Of a DNA stretch of 64,000 bases, positions 20,203-29,152 are shown piece by piece. The DNA lies in the NCBI RefSeq assembly GCF_002021815.1, contig NZ_CP019952.1, forward strand, positions 2,821,001 to 2,885,000, in the 5' to 3' direction. A model generated the notes under the pieces. It was not told the origin of the DNA. It saw nothing but the letters and a program-made list of their open reading frames with translations, and made no database searches. How positions within the stretch are numbered: position 1 is the stretch's first letter; each line of letters starts with the position of its first letter. Made by a program: the position numbers and the translations under genes. Origin of the DNA: Pseudomonas parafulva. Lineage in GTDB: Bacteria > Pseudomonadota > Gammaproteobacteria > Pseudomonadales > Pseudomonadaceae.

Positions 20203-21279
20203 ATGGCTGATTTACCGATCGATGACTTGAACGTTGCATCCAACGAGACGCTGATCACCCCCGACCAGCTCAAGAAGGAAATCCCCCTTAGCGCCCAGGC
20301 CCTGCAGACCGTGACTGCTGGCCGAGACGTGGTGCGCAATATTCTCGATGGCAAGGATCACCGCCTGTTCGTCGTGGTCGGCCCCTGCTCCATCCACGAC
20401 ATCAAGGCCGCGCATGAATACGCAGCGCGCCTGAAGGCCCTGGCCGAAGAAGTGTCCGACACGCTGTACCTGGTCATGCGGGTATATTTTGAAAAACCGC
20501 GTACCACCGTGGGCTGGAAGGGCCTGATCAACGACCCATATCTGGACGACTCCTTCAAGATCCAGGATGGTTTGCATATCGGTCGCAAGCTGCTGCTGGA
20601 CCTCGCCGAAATGGGCTTGCCCACGGCCACTGAGGCACTGGATCCGATTTCCCCGCAATACCTGCAGGATCTGATCAGCTGGTCAGCCATCGGTGCCCGT
20701 ACCACCGAGTCGCAGACCCACCGCGAAATGGCCTCTGGCCTGTCGTCGGCCGTCGGCTTCAAGAACGGTACCGACGGCGGCTTGACCGTCGCTATCAACG
20801 CCCTGCAGTCGGTGTCCAAGCCGCACCGGTTCCTGGGGATCAACCAGGAAGGTGGCGTCTCCATCGTGACCACCAAGGGTAACCCCTACGGGCATGTCGT
20901 GCTTCGCGGCGGTAATGGCAAACCCAACTACGACTCGGTCAGCGTCGCCCTGTGCGAACAAGACCTGGCCAAGGCCAAGATCAAGGCCAACATCATGGTC
21001 GATTGCAGCCATGCCAACTCCAACAAGGACCCGGCCTTGCAACCGCTGGTGATGGAAAACGTGGCGAACCAGATTCTGGAGGGCAACCAATCGATTATCG
21101 GGTTGATGGTCGAGAGCCACCTGAACTGGGGCTGCCAATCCATTCCCAAGGACTTGTCCCAGCTGCAGTATGGCGTTTCGGTGACGGACGCCTGCATCGA
21201 CTGGTCGGCGACCGAGAAGACGCTGCGCAGCATGCGCGCGAAGTTGAAGGACGTCCTCCCTCAGCGCAATCGCGCCTGA
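20203..21279 (+). CDS. aroF: 3-deoxy-7-phosphoheptulonate (DAHP) synthase, class I
   Basis: This enzyme condenses phosphoenolpyruvate and erythrose 4-phosphate, the entry step of aromatic amino-acid synthesis. Class I motifs are present: VVGPCSIHD near residue 62, FEKPRTTVGWKG near residue 96, IGARTTESQTHR near 165 and MVDCSHANSNKD near 265, which supply metal and substrate ligands. Length (358 residues) matches AroF/AroG/AroH. Which aromatic amino acid inhibits it cannot be told with confidence from sequence here. I see no leader peptide or attenuator before it, and the start has only a weak GAG-type ribosome site. Confidence 0.95.
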   Translation: MADLPIDDLNVASNETLITPDQLKKEIPLSAQALQTVTAGRDVVRNILDGKDHRLFVVVGPCSIHDIKAAHEYAARLKALAEEVSDTLYLVMRVYFEKPRTTVGWKGLINDPYLDDSFKIQDGLHIGRKLLLDLAEMGLPTATEALDPISPQYLQDLISWSAIGARTTESQTHREMASGLSSAVGFKNGTDGGLTVAINALQSVSKPHRFLGINQEGGVSIVTTKGNPYGHVVLRGGNGKPNYDSVSVALCEQDLAKAKIKANIMVDCSHANSNKDPALQPLVMENVANQILEGNQSIIGLMVESHLNWGCQSIPKDLSQLQYGVSVTDACIDWSATEKTLRSMRAKLKDVLPQRNRA

Positions 21280-21321
21280 GACCTTTGGGGGCCGTTCAGG
21301 CCCTAATGTTCAAAGCAGCGA

Positions 21322-21603
21322 TCACACCTTGCTGGCGTGACGCTGCTGACGCTCCATGTAACGCTCCACGTACGAGCAGGACGGTATCACCGTGTAGCCC
21401 ATCTGCTCGGCATATTGCAGCGCGCGCTCGGTAAGGGCAGCTGCGATCCCACGCCCGCGCAAGGCGTTGGGTACGAAGGTGCGGTAGATGTCCAGCGTCT
21501 GCTTACCCAAGTCCATGTAGGTCAGATAGGCACGATGACCGTCCACATTGGTCTCGAACTGATGACCCGCCTGGTCATGGTGGATGGTCAGCGCTTCGCT
21601 CAT
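21322..21603 (-). CDS. Small GNAT-type N-acetyltransferase (YjdJ-like)
   Basis: A minimal acetyltransferase of 93 residues. The acetyl-CoA loop is PNALRGRGIAAALT near residue 46, followed by the C-terminal helix and IPSCSYV, as in the COG2388 group of very short GNAT proteins. The substrate is unknown. The ATG at 21603 has GAGGAG six bases upstream, better than the GTG one codon earlier. It is convergent with the DAHP synthase gene. Confidence 0.85.
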   Translation of the reverse strand: MSEALTIHHDQAGHQFETNVDGHRAYLTYMDLGKQTLDIYRTFVPNALRGRGIAAALTERALQYAEQMGYTVIPSCSYVERYMERQQRHASKV

Positions 21604-22103
21604 CACTACTCCTCGCGGGCCTTTTTGGCAGACCCATAGCCTAACCGATGGTCAATACCCGGCACACTTGGCACATGCATCGTCTATTGCGCGTTGGACC
21701 GCTGGACGTCTGCGTTCGTTCGGGTTTTCTGTAGACCCACATACTAGGCGCTTACCGAAGGATTACTCAAGTAAAGCGCTCGGATGAAAGCCAGCCATTA
21801 ACGGCTTACGCTGTTAAGTGTGACATTGACAGTGCCGGCAAATCATGTAGGACTAAGACGCGCAAAGACAGTAGAAGTCACCCTTAGTTCAACATGAAAG
21901 TTGCCGTTAGTGCAGAGTTACCCTGCTGGCTCGGGGCGATGAGCCGCGCCCCTCGGCTGGCGCAGAAACTGCGCACTGTTTTTTTTTGCAGTTCTTGCGT
22001 TCAGTCAGTTTACTTACTACAAGTAATGGGTACTATGTACGCCGGCCAGTTTCTCTTTTCTGAGAGATGGCTCATTAATAGAAAGTCCTTGAAGGGGAAC
22101 ACG
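21604..22103. other. 500-bp non-coding stretch before oprI
   Basis: I see no credible gene here. The right part is AT-rich, with a tract of nine T at about 21979, and holds the likely oprI promoter. The left part must carry the promoter of the divergent GNAT gene. A small imperfect palindrome CTTA-N6-TAAG lies near 21804. A small RNA cannot be excluded but no terminator-like hairpin supports one. Confidence 0.4.
21995..22023 (+). promoter_or_regulatory. Candidate sigma-70 promoter of oprI
   Basis: TTGCGT (21995-22000) and TACAAG (22018-22023) are separated by 17 bases, about 80 bases before the oprI start, just after a long T tract that could serve as curved or UP-type DNA. The match is moderate. 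Confidence 0.4.
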
Positions 22104-22355
22104 ATGAACAACGTTCTGAAATTCTCTGCTCTGGCTCTGGCCGCAGTTCTGGCTACCGGTTGCAGCAGCGTCTCCAAAGAAACCGAAGCTCGCCTGACTG
22201 CAACTGAAGACGCAGCAGCCCGCGCACAAGCTCGTGCCGATGAAGCCTACCGCAAGGCTGACGACGCACTGGCAGCCGCTCAGAAAGCTCAGCAGACCGC
22301 TGACGAAGCCAATGAGCGCGCACTGCGCATGCTGGACAAAGCCAGCCGCAAATAA
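22104..22355 (+). CDS. oprI: Outer-membrane (murein) lipoprotein OprI
   Basis: OprI is the abundant Lpp-like lipoprotein of pseudomonads that links outer membrane and peptidoglycan. The signal peptide ends in the lipobox LATGC with the lipidated Cys at residue 19. The mature chain is an Ala-rich coiled coil of heptads with no proline and ends in RMLDKASRK, whose terminal Lys can be joined to peptidoglycan. Length (83 residues) is exact for OprI. A strong GAAGGGGA site precedes the ATG and a strong terminator follows, in keeping with very high expression. The next gene encodes an L,D-transpeptidase, a family that can carry out such attachments. Confidence 0.97.
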   Translation: MNNVLKFSALALAAVLATGCSSVSKETEARLTATEDAAARAQARADEAYRKADDALAAAQKAQQTADEANERALRMLDKASRK

Positions 22356-22377
22356 TAGTCCCTTGGGGCTGTTATGA

Positions 22378-22407
22378 AGCCGACCCCTTTGGGGTCGGCT
22401 TTTTTTT
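22378..22407 (+). terminator. Rho-independent terminator of oprI
   Basis: A perfect 10-bp stem (AGCCGACCCC / GGGGTCGGCT, loop TTT) is followed by an uninterrupted T run to 22407. Confidence 0.95.
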
Positions 22408-22472
22408 GCGATTTTTTGACACCGAGGCGCGATTGCGCACTACGTTGCCGTCAACGCAGTTCGCAGAGAGGG

Positions 22473-23450
22473 TTACTGTATCTCCTCGGGAAGCGTCGAG
22501 ACCATGGGCGTAGCGCTCTGATTGTCGACGGGCACGGCAATCTCCACCGGCATGCCATCTTCGGCAGCCACGACGTCGCGGACCATGTCCCAGTTCATGC
22601 GCAGGTTATTGGCCAGGTCTTCACGCTTGAGCAACGCGTTGATGACCGCCGTATGCTTGTCGACCACCGACGGATTGCCCTGATCATCCAGCGGCGTGTG
22701 GGCTTCGAGGTATACCTTGCCCCCGCTCAACCCGAACTTGTACGGTTCGTTGATGATGCGAACAGGAGTGCCCACCGGCACCATGCCCGACAGTTCCAGT
22801 ACGTTGTTGTTGAGCATGCGGAAGCAGCCATGGCTGGTACGCATGCCGATCCCGAATTTCTTGTTTGAGCCATGGATCAAGTAACCCGGTACACCCAGGG
22901 TGAACTTGAAGGGCCCAAGCGGGTTGTCCGGGCCTGCTGGAACCACGGCAGGCAAGATGTCGCCATCGGCTGCATGCTCGGCCCGGATCGACGCCGGCGG
23001 CGTCCAGGTAGGGTTTGGCGTCTTGGCGATGATCTTGGTATTGGCAATCGGCGAGCCCCAGCCTTCGCGACCGATCCCCAACGGGAAGGTGTGCACCACA
23101 TTCTCGCCTTTGGGGTAGTAATACAAGCGGTACTCGGCAAGGTTGATGACGATACCTTCACGAGGACCCGGTGGCAGGATGTAGCGCGTGGGCAAGATGA
23201 TTTCGGTGCCTGCGCCAGGCAGCCAGGGATCGACACCCGGGTTGGCGGCGATCATCTCCAGATAGCCCAGGTCATTGGCCGTACCGATATCGGCGAATGT
23301 ATCTTCGTACTTGGCCTTGATCACATGCACCTGACCGACGATGTCGTCCCCAGGTGGCGGCAGTGGCAACTCCAGTGCGACAGCGGGCCCCGCTACCAGC
23401 AAGGCGGCCAGGGACAGGCTACGAGTGACGGCGGGAAAGCGCGGCGACAT
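22473..23450 (-). CDS. L,D-transpeptidase (YkuD domain, ErfK/YbiS/YcfS-like)
   Basis: The protein has a signal peptide (residues 1-25), a LysM-like segment at about 37-85 (including WLPGAGTEIILP), and a YkuD catalytic domain with IHGSNKKFGIG and SHGCFRM, where the Cys of SHGC is the nucleophile. It should act in the periplasm, either cross-linking peptidoglycan or attaching an Lpp-type lipoprotein. The convergent oprI gene makes OprI a natural candidate partner, but this is inferred from position. The ATG at 23450 has AAGGAT upstream; length 325 residues is typical. Confidence 0.92.
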   Translation of the reverse strand: MSPRFPAVTRSLSLAALLVAGPAVALELPLPPPGDDIVGQVHVIKAKYEDTFADIGTANDLGYLEMIAANPGVDPWLPGAGTEIILPTRYILPPGPREGIVINLAEYRLYYYPKGENVVHTFPLGIGREGWGSPIANTKIIAKTPNPTWTPPASIRAEHAADGDILPAVVPAGPDNPLGPFKFTLGVPGYLIHGSNKKFGIGMRTSHGCFRMLNNNVLELSGMVPVGTPVRIINEPYKFGLSGGKVYLEAHTPLDDQGNPSVVDKHTAVINALLKREDLANNLRMNWDMVRDVVAAEDGMPVEIAVPVDNQSATPMVSTLPEEIQ

Positions 23451-23561
23451 CCGGTAAATCCTTTGGGAGGTGGGACGAAAGGCATGATTGTACACCCCCA
23501 CCCCAGACAGCGGGAGGCATCCTGAGCCGGACGCGGTTACAGATGATGAAAGGTGCGCGCC

Positions 23562-23882
23562 TCAGACCGCCTGCAATTGTGGCCAGACCGGTCGCATGCC
23601 TCGCCGCTGCGCATCGAGAATGGCGCGGCACAGCTCGCACAGCCGGGTATCGCGATAGATGGTGCGTGGCACGCCGGACCAGCGAGGGTGCGCAGGCAAC
23701 AGCCCCCCGCACAATGTTCTGTCCACCGGCACGCCGAGTTCGAGCTGCCGCGCGACCAGGTGAACGCGACTTTCCTGGCAGGCGAACAGGTCAAGCTGTT
23801 CGTCGGGCTCGATCAATTGGTAGGCGAAAAGGGACCAGGCAGGGCGCGGCATCGGGGGTACTCGGAACGGGGGGCGCAACAT
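23562..23882 (-). CDS. Small conserved-looking protein of unknown function
   Basis: A 106-residue soluble protein, Arg- and Pro-rich, with a CELC pair near its C-terminus and another Cys in LFACQ. It contains ARQLELGVPVDR, where the chain looks like an ordinary folded segment. The start may be the ATG at 23882 or that at 23852; neither has a strong ribosome site. It sits between tesA and the L,D-transpeptidase gene on the same strand, with 28 bp to tesA. I do not recognise it. The two-cysteine motif might bind a metal, but only two such residues are close. Confidence 0.55.
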   Translation of the reverse strand: MLRPPFRVPPMPRPAWSLFAYQLIEPDEQLDLFACQESRVHLVARQLELGVPVDRTLCGGLLPAHPRWSGVPRTIYRDTRLCELCRAILDAQRRGMRPVWPQLQAV

Positions 23883-23910
23883 TAGCCCAAACCCGCCCTC
23901 GTTTAAAGCG

Positions 23911-24516
23911 TCAGAGCAAGGGTTTGAGCGCCGGCCAGGCGTTTTCCAGCAGCCGCTGCTGGGCGCCCTGGGCAGGATGGATGCCGTCTGCCTGCATCAA
24001 CTCAGGAACGCCGCCAACCCCTTCCAGGAAAAACGGCACCAGTGCTACCTGCTTGTCCTTGGCCAACCCCTTGTACACCTCGGCGAAAGCAGTGGTATAG
24101 CGGACGCCATAGTTGGGAGGCAACTGCATGCCCAGCAGCAAGACCTTGGCACCTGCCTGGCGCGACTGATCGATCATCGCGGCAAGGTTCTGTCGCAGTT
24201 GCGCTGGCGGCTGGCCGCGCAACCCATCGTTGCCCCCCAACTCCAGCACCACCACCTCGGGCGTGTGCGCCGCCAGCAACGCTGGCAGCCGCGCTTGCCC
24301 GCCGGCACTGGTGTCGCCACTGATCGAGGCGTTGACCACCTTGTCGTCGAAACCTTCCTGACGCAGGCGGGTCTGCAACAAGGATGCCCAACCTTCGCGG
24401 GTATCCAGGCCAAAACCTGCGCTGATACTATCACCGACAATCAGCACCGTTCCCGCAGTCGCGCTCTGGGCCAGGCAATACAGGGCCAGACCGGCACTCA
24501 TCAACCACATTCGCAT
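23911..24516 (-). CDS. tesA: Multifunctional acyl-CoA thioesterase I / protease I / lysophospholipase L1
   Basis: TesA is a periplasmic SGNH hydrolase acting on thioesters, aryl esters and lysophospholipids. After a signal peptide (about residues 1-21) the four SGNH blocks are visible: GDSISAGFG with the catalytic Ser, SISGDTSAGG with the Gly, LGGNDGLRG with the Asn, and DGIHP with the Asp-His. Length is 201 residues. The ATG at 24516 has GGAGAA upstream. It diverges from the ABC-transporter genes with only 10 bp between starts, an arrangement seen with ybbA/ybbP in many bacteria. Confidence 0.94.
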   Translation of the reverse strand: MRMWLMSAGLALYCLAQSATAGTVLIVGDSISAGFGLDTREGWASLLQTRLRQEGFDDKVVNASISGDTSAGGQARLPALLAAHTPEVVVLELGGNDGLRGQPPAQLRQNLAAMIDQSRQAGAKVLLLGMQLPPNYGVRYTTAFAEVYKGLAKDKQVALVPFFLEGVGGVPELMQADGIHPAQGAQQRLLENAWPALKPLL

Positions 24517-24526
24517 CGGATTCTCC

Positions 24527-25213
24527 ATGGGCCCCAGCATGCTCGTTGCGCAGCACCTTAGCAAAGTGGTCACCAGCGCGGAAGGTGAACTTACCATCCT
24601 GCACCCCATGTCGCTGGCGCTGGCCGAAGGGGACAGCCTTGCCATCGTCGGCGCCTCAGGTTCAGGCAAATCGACCCTGCTTGGGCTGCTGGCCGGGCTC
24701 GATCAGCCCAGCCAAGGTTCGGTGACGCTCGCCGGGCACGACCTAGGCGTGCTCGATGAGGACCAGCGGGCCCGCATCCGGGCCGAGCACGTGGGCTTTG
24801 TGTTCCAGTCGTTTCAGTTGCTCGACAGCCTCAATGCGCTGGAAAACGTGATGTTGCCGTTGGAACTGCATGGTCGCGCAGACGCGCGCGATCACGCGCG
24901 CACCTTGCTCGAACGCGTAGGGTTAGGGCAACGGCTTACCCATACGCCGCGGCAGCTGTCGGGCGGTGAGCAACAGCGGGTGGCTCTTGCCCGTGCTTTT
25001 GCTGCTCAGCCCGCCGTACTGTTTGCCGACGAACCGACGGGCAACCTCGACAGCCATACGGGCGAGCGCATCAGCGACCTGCTGTTCGAACTCAATCAGG
25101 AGCGCGGCACTACCTTGATCCTTGTGACCCATGACGAGCGGCTGGCTCGCCGTTGCCACCGCCATATCCGCCTGGATGCGGGCCAGTTGGTCAGCCCCTT
25201 GGAGGCCGGATGA
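24527..25213 (+). CDS. ABC exporter ATP-binding subunit (YbbA/LolD-like)
   Basis: A 228-residue ATPase with Walker [10 protein letters not shown] near residue 42, Q-loop [12 protein letters not shown], signature [14 protein letters not shown] near residue 144 and Walker [13 protein letters not shown]. The combination resembles MacB/LolD-type ATPases that drive mechanotransmission rather than classical transport. It overlaps the start of the permease gene by four bases. The start used is the ATG at 24527, although one at 24539 is also possible. Substrate unknown; the tesA neighbour hints at lipid or envelope ester metabolism. Confidence 0.9.
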   Translation: MGPSMLVAQHLSKVVTSAEGELTILHPMSLALAEGDSLAIVGASGSGKSTLLGLLAGLDQPSQGSVTLAGHDLGVLDEDQRARIRAEHVGFVFQSFQLLDSLNALENVMLPLELHGRADARDHARTLLERVGLGQRLTHTPRQLSGGEQQRVALARAFAAQPAVLFADEPTGNLDSHTGERISDLLFELNQERGTTLILVTHDERLARRCHRHIRLDAGQLVSPLEAG

Positions 25214-27717
25214 AGGGCATGCCGGCGGCGCGCCTGCTGGGGCTGGCCTGGCGACAGCTGCTGCGCGATCTTCGGGCCAGCGAAGTGCGGGTATTGTTCT
25301 TTTCGCTCCTGGTCGCCGTGGCGGCCAGTACCGCCATCGGGTATTTCGGCGCCCGGCTCAATGCCGCCATGCAATTGCGTGCCAGTGAGTTCCTGGGCGC
25401 TGACCTGGTACTGCAGGGCAGCGCCCCGGCCGCGGCGCCACAGATTGCAATCGGCGAGGCTTTGGGGCTGCATCACGCGCAGGTGGTCGAGTTCACCAGC
25501 GTGGTGGGCGCAGATAACGGTATCCAACTCGCGGGGGTCAAGGCCGCCGATAACGCCTACCCATTGCGCGGCCAGGTGCGCAGCGCCGCCGAGCCTTATG
25601 CCGAGGAAAAACCAGGCGGCGGGCCGGCAGCCGGCGAGGTGTGGGTAGAACCACGGCTGCTGGCGGCATTGGGCATGAACATCGGCGACAGCATCGATGT
25701 GGGCATGAAGGCCCTGCGCATGAGCCGCGTGCTGACCTATGAACCGGACCGGGCAAACAACTTCTATAGCTTGACCCCACGGGTGATGATGAACCTGGCG
25801 GACCTGCCAGCGACCGGCGTGGTGCAACCCGGCAGCCGCGTGACATACCGTGACCTGTGGAGCGGCCCTGCCGAGGCATTGGCGCAATACCGCGCCAGCG
25901 TCGAGAACACGCTTTCGGCCAGCCAGCGGTTGCGCGACACCCGCGATGGCAACCAGCAGATCGGCGGCGCATTGGGCAAAGCCGAGCGTTACCTGAACCT
26001 GGCCAGCCTCGTTGCAGTATTGCTGGCCGGTGTCGCCGTGGCGCTGTCTGCCAGTCGCTATGCCGCCAGGCGCCTGGACGCCAGCGCCCTGCTGCGTTGC
26101 CTGGGCCTGTCGCGGCGCCAGGCGCTGCTTCTGTACAGCCTGCAGCTGGCCATGCTCGGGCTTGCAGCTGCGATCGTGGGCGCCGCAGTGGGCTGGCTTG
26201 CGCAGCTGGGTTTGTTCAAGCTGCTGCACGGATTACTGCCCAGCGACGTACCGCCAGGGAGCCTGTGGCCGGCCTTGGCTGGCGTCGCCACGGGGCTGGT
26301 CGCGCTGGCAGGCTTTGCTCTGCCGCCGATTGCAGCCTTGGGTAAAGTGCCCCCGTTGCGGGTGCTGCGTCGTGACCTGCTCCCTGTACCTCCCAGTAGC
26401 TGGCTGGTCTACGGTGCAGCCCTGTTCGCCCTGGGGCTTATCATGTGGCGATTGAGCCTTGACCTGCTGCTCACCTTCGCACTCCTGGCAGGCGGCCTGG
26501 CGGCAGCCCTGGTGCTGGGCGGGTTGCTGTGGCTGGGTTTGCGCAGCCTGCGTCGACTCCTGTCAGGGGCGCCGCTGGCCTGGCGCCTGGGGCTGGGGCA
26601 GTTGCTTCGCCACCCCACGGCCGCCGCCGGGCAGGCCTTGGCTTTCGGGCTGATCCTGCTCGCCATGGGCCTGGTCGCGCTGCTGCGTGCGGAGCTGCTC
26701 GACACTTGGCAGGCACAGCTGCCTGAAGATGCCCCGAATCATTTCGCACTCAATATTCTGCCTGACGACCAGGACCGCTTCGCCCAACAGCTCAAACAGA
26801 TCAACGCCGCTGCGGCTCCCCTGTACCCGGTCACACCTGGGCGGCTGATCGAGATCAACCAGCAGCCGGTCCAACAGATCGTCACGAAGGACTCTGCAGG
26901 CGAACGCGCCGTACAACGGGACCTGAGCCTGACATGGGCGGCGCAGTTGCCTGACGGCAATCAATTGACCGGTGGTCATTGGTGGCAAGGATCACCAAGC
27001 GATGACGATGTGCCTGGCGTATCGGTGGAGGCCCAGCTCGCCGAAAGCCTTCAGCTGAAACTGGGGGACAGGCTCACGTTCGATATTGGGGGCCAGCAGC
27101 GCCAGGCCAAGGTGACCAGTCTGCGCAGCGTTCACTGGGACAGCTTTCAGCCCAATTTCTACATGATCTTCCAACCCGGTACGTTGCAAGGGCTGCCTAC
27201 CACCTATCTGACGAGTTTTTACCTCGCATCCGGGCATGATCAGGAAATCGTCGCCCTGTCACGCGCATTTCCTGCGGTGACCATCCTTCAGGTCGATGCA
27301 TTGCTCGCCCAGCTACGCAGCATACTTGCTCAGGTCACGCTGGCTGTAGAGTACGTGCTGCTGTTCGTACTGGCCGCAGGAATGGCCGTTTTGTTCGCAG
27401 GCCTTCAAGCCACCTTGGATGAGCGCATTCGTCAAGGTGCACTGTTGCGTGCCCTGGGGGCCCAACGCCAATTGCTGACCAAGACACGGCGCATCGAATT
27501 CGGCTTGCTGGGAGCACTGAGCGGTTTGCTGGCGGCGCTGGGGTGCGAACTGATCACCTTCGTCTTGTATCACTACGCTTTCGCACTGCCGTGGAGCCTG
27601 CACCCGTGGTTGCTGCTGATGCCCGTTGCAGGCGCGCTGCTGGTCGGCTGCGCGGGTGTGCTCGGCACTCGCCGCGCACTAAACGCCTCACCGCTGGCGG
27701 TCCTGCGTGAAGGGTGA
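25210..27717 (+). CDS. ABC exporter permease of the YbbP/FtsX family
   Basis: The 835-residue protein has an N-terminal membrane helix near residues 28-48, a large periplasmic domain, and FtsX-type membrane bundles in the middle (several helices from about 260 to 510) and at the C-terminus (about 705-825), ending in NASPLAVLREG, a typical FtsX-family tail. This two-FtsX layout matches YbbP. The ATG at 25210 lies in the ATGA overlap with the ATPase gene and has GGAGG upstream. The reported frame extends farther left inside the ATPase gene without meaning. Confidence 0.9.
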   Translation: MKGMPAARLLGLAWRQLLRDLRASEVRVLFFSLLVAVAASTAIGYFGARLNAAMQLRASEFLGADLVLQGSAPAAAPQIAIGEALGLHHAQVVEFTSVVGADNGIQLAGVKAADNAYPLRGQVRSAAEPYAEEKPGGGPAAGEVWVEPRLLAALGMNIGDSIDVGMKALRMSRVLTYEPDRANNFYSLTPRVMMNLADLPATGVVQPGSRVTYRDLWSGPAEALAQYRASVENTLSASQRLRDTRDGNQQIGGALGKAERYLNLASLVAVLLAGVAVALSASRYAARRLDASALLRCLGLSRRQALLLYSLQLAMLGLAAAIVGAAVGWLAQLGLFKLLHGLLPSDVPPGSLWPALAGVATGLVALAGFALPPIAALGKVPPLRVLRRDLLPVPPSSWLVYGAALFALGLIMWRLSLDLLLTFALLAGGLAAALVLGGLLWLGLRSLRRLLSGAPLAWRLGLGQLLRHPTAAAGQALAFGLILLAMGLVALLRAELLDTWQAQLPEDAPNHFALNILPDDQDRFAQQLKQINAAAAPLYPVTPGRLIEINQQPVQQIVTKDSAGERAVQRDLSLTWAAQLPDGNQLTGGHWWQGSPSDDDVPGVSVEAQLAESLQLKLGDRLTFDIGGQQRQAKVTSLRSVHWDSFQPNFYMIFQPGTLQGLPTTYLTSFYLASGHDQEIVALSRAFPAVTILQVDALLAQLRSILAQVTLAVEYVLLFVLAAGMAVLFAGLQATLDERIRQGALLRALGAQRQLLTKTRRIEFGLLGALSGLLAALGCELITFVLYHYAFALPWSLHPWLLLMPVAGALLVGCAGVLGTRRALNASPLAVLREG

Positions 27718-27723
27718 AGCCAG

Positions 27724-27750
27724 GACGGTTCTGCGTGACGCAGGACCGTC
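27724..27750. terminator. Hairpin between the ABC permease gene and msrA
   Basis: GACGGT-T-CTGCG pairs with CGCAG-G-ACCGTC around a TGA loop, a 12-bp stem with one wobble pair. It sits between convergent genes and lacks a good T run on either side, so termination would be weak or factor-assisted. Confidence 0.55.
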
Positions 27751-27767
27751 TTGGCGACATGCCAGGC

Positions 27768-28235
27768 TTACAGCGAGCAGCTGCCCAGGCCGTGCTTCTC
27801 CAAATACCGCTGCTGGTCCTGGTCAGCCAACTGAAAGTCACCCAATGGCAAGATGACGGTCGCCACTGGCTTGCTCACTTTCCCTGAGGCTTCCAAGTAT
27901 TGCTTGGCGGCTTGTGCCAGTTCAGCCTGAGCAGGGTTACTCACGAAGAGCGCAGAGCGATATTTGACGCCAATATCCGTGCCCTGACGGTCGACCGACG
28001 TAGGATCATGCAGCCCCCAGAAATGCCCAACCAGTTGGCTGTACGACGTCAGGCCTGGATCGAAGTCGACCTGGACCACCTCGATCATGTCAGCCTCCCC
28101 TTGGGCCGATCGCGCAAAGCCCACTCGGCTGTCTACTACACCCGGCAAAGCCCGGAAGGCCGCTTCGGCGCCCCAGAAGCAGCCCGCACCAAAAGTCGCC
28201 TGCTCCACACGTTGCTGTGGTTGTCTGTCCGTCAT
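27768..28235 (-). CDS. msrA: Atypical peptide methionine sulfoxide reductase A
   Basis: The catalytic GCFWG motif places the active Cys at residue 19, and the Glu (IEVV), Asp and Tyr (TDIGVKYRS) expected in the MsrA pocket are kept. However, the usual segment of about 20 residues between the GY-GG motif and TGHAE is absent: the chain runs RVGFARSAQGEADMIEVV. At 155 residues it is shorter than typical MsrA. It may therefore act on free methionine sulfoxide or another small sulfoxide. The start overlaps the methyltransferase stop by four bases, making it the last gene of the betaine-type transporter operon. Confidence 0.82.
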   Translation of the reverse strand: MTDRQPQQRVEQATFGAGCFWGAEAAFRALPGVVDSRVGFARSAQGEADMIEVVQVDFDPGLTSYSQLVGHFWGLHDPTSVDRQGTDIGVKYRSALFVSNPAQAELAQAAKQYLEASGKVSKPVATVILPLGDFQLADQDQQRYLEKHGLGSCSL

Positions 28236-29152
28236 GGTGTGATGCCCTCTGGCTCAATCGCGAAGTGTGTATGAAGTTGTTCGATATGTTCAGGGCCGAT
28301 ACCACAGCACCCGCCTATGATCGTGGCGCCTGCGGCGACCCAGTTTCTGGCCCAGTCCAGGTAGGGCTCAGGCCCGAGGTCTGCACGGATGTCCAGTAAC
28401 GTAGTGTTGGCCTCGGCCTCTTGCGACACAGGCGGGAAAGCGTTGGCATAAACCCCCAGCTCCACACGCTGCTCAATACCGCCAAGGACGGCCTGAGCCT
28501 GCTCCAACGCAGCCCCCATGACCTCAGGCTGACTGCAATTGAACAGCACTGACTTGGCTCCGACCGAGAGGGCGCAGCGCACGCCATCAGCCACCGACTC
28601 CCCTGAACGCAAACGTGGCGCGTGATCGGCATCATCGATCAGCGTATAGGACACCCACAGCGGCTTGGAACGCTCACCCAGCGCCTGGGCAGCGGCCTGC
28701 ACTTCGGCCGTTGAGCTTTGCGTTTCAGCCAGCCATACGTCTACATGCTCTTGCAGCCCTGCAATCAGCTCCTGATGGATGGCCACAGAAGCCTGATGGT
28801 CGAACAGGTCGGGTCGATAAGACCCGAGCGCCGGCGGCAGCGAGCCGGCGACGCGTACAGGGACAGCGCTTTGCGAAGCCGCTTGGCGAGCAAGCCGCCC
28901 TGCGCGATCGGCAAGCGCTCGCCCCTGCTCGGCGAAGCGCGTCTGGCCTAGGTGAAAAGGCACCACAGCATAACTGTTGGTCGTCACGACCCGCGCGCCG
29001 GCCCTTATGAACGCCTCGTGCGCCTGGAGCACGTGCTCTGGGGACTCGATCAGCGCGAGCGCTGACCATTCCGGTTGCCTGAAAGGCGCTCCGCTGCGCT
29101 TGAGTTCCCGCCCCATTCCGCCGTCAAGCAGGTGAATCGGACTCTGGCTCAT
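28232..29152 (-). CDS. Homocysteine S-methyltransferase family protein (MmuM-like)
   Basis: Enzymes of this family transfer a methyl group from S-methylmethionine, S-adenosylmethionine or betaine-like donors to homocysteine, giving methionine. The zinc-binding cysteines are visible in FNCSQPE and in GGCCGIGP near the C-terminus, and the N-terminal LLDGGMGRELKR is characteristic. Length is 306 residues, similar to MmuM. The start at 29152 overlaps the stop of the binding-protein gene (ATGA), and the stop overlaps msrA, so it is tightly coupled to an importer. The imported compound is probably its methyl donor; this is inference. Confidence 0.88.
   Translation of the reverse strand: MSQSPIHLLDGGMGRELKRSGAPFRQPEWSALALIESPEHVLQAHEAFIRAGARVVTTNSYAVVPFHLGQTRFAEQGRALADRAGRLARQAASQSAVPVRVAGSLPPALGSYRPDLFDHQASVAIHQELIAGLQEHVDVWLAETQSSTAEVQAAAQALGERSKPLWVSYTLIDDADHAPRLRSGESVADGVRCALSVGAKSVLFNCSQPEVMGAALEQAQAVLGGIEQRVELGVYANAFPPVSQEAEANTTLLDIRADLGPEPYLDWARNWVAAGATIIGGCCGIGPEHIEQLHTHFAIEPEGITP

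Noticed and set aside
21801..21817. CTTA-N6-TAAG palindrome as a GacA box
   Set aside because: The half-sites are in the opposite orientation to the TGTAAG-N6-CTTACA pattern and no small-RNA terminator follows.
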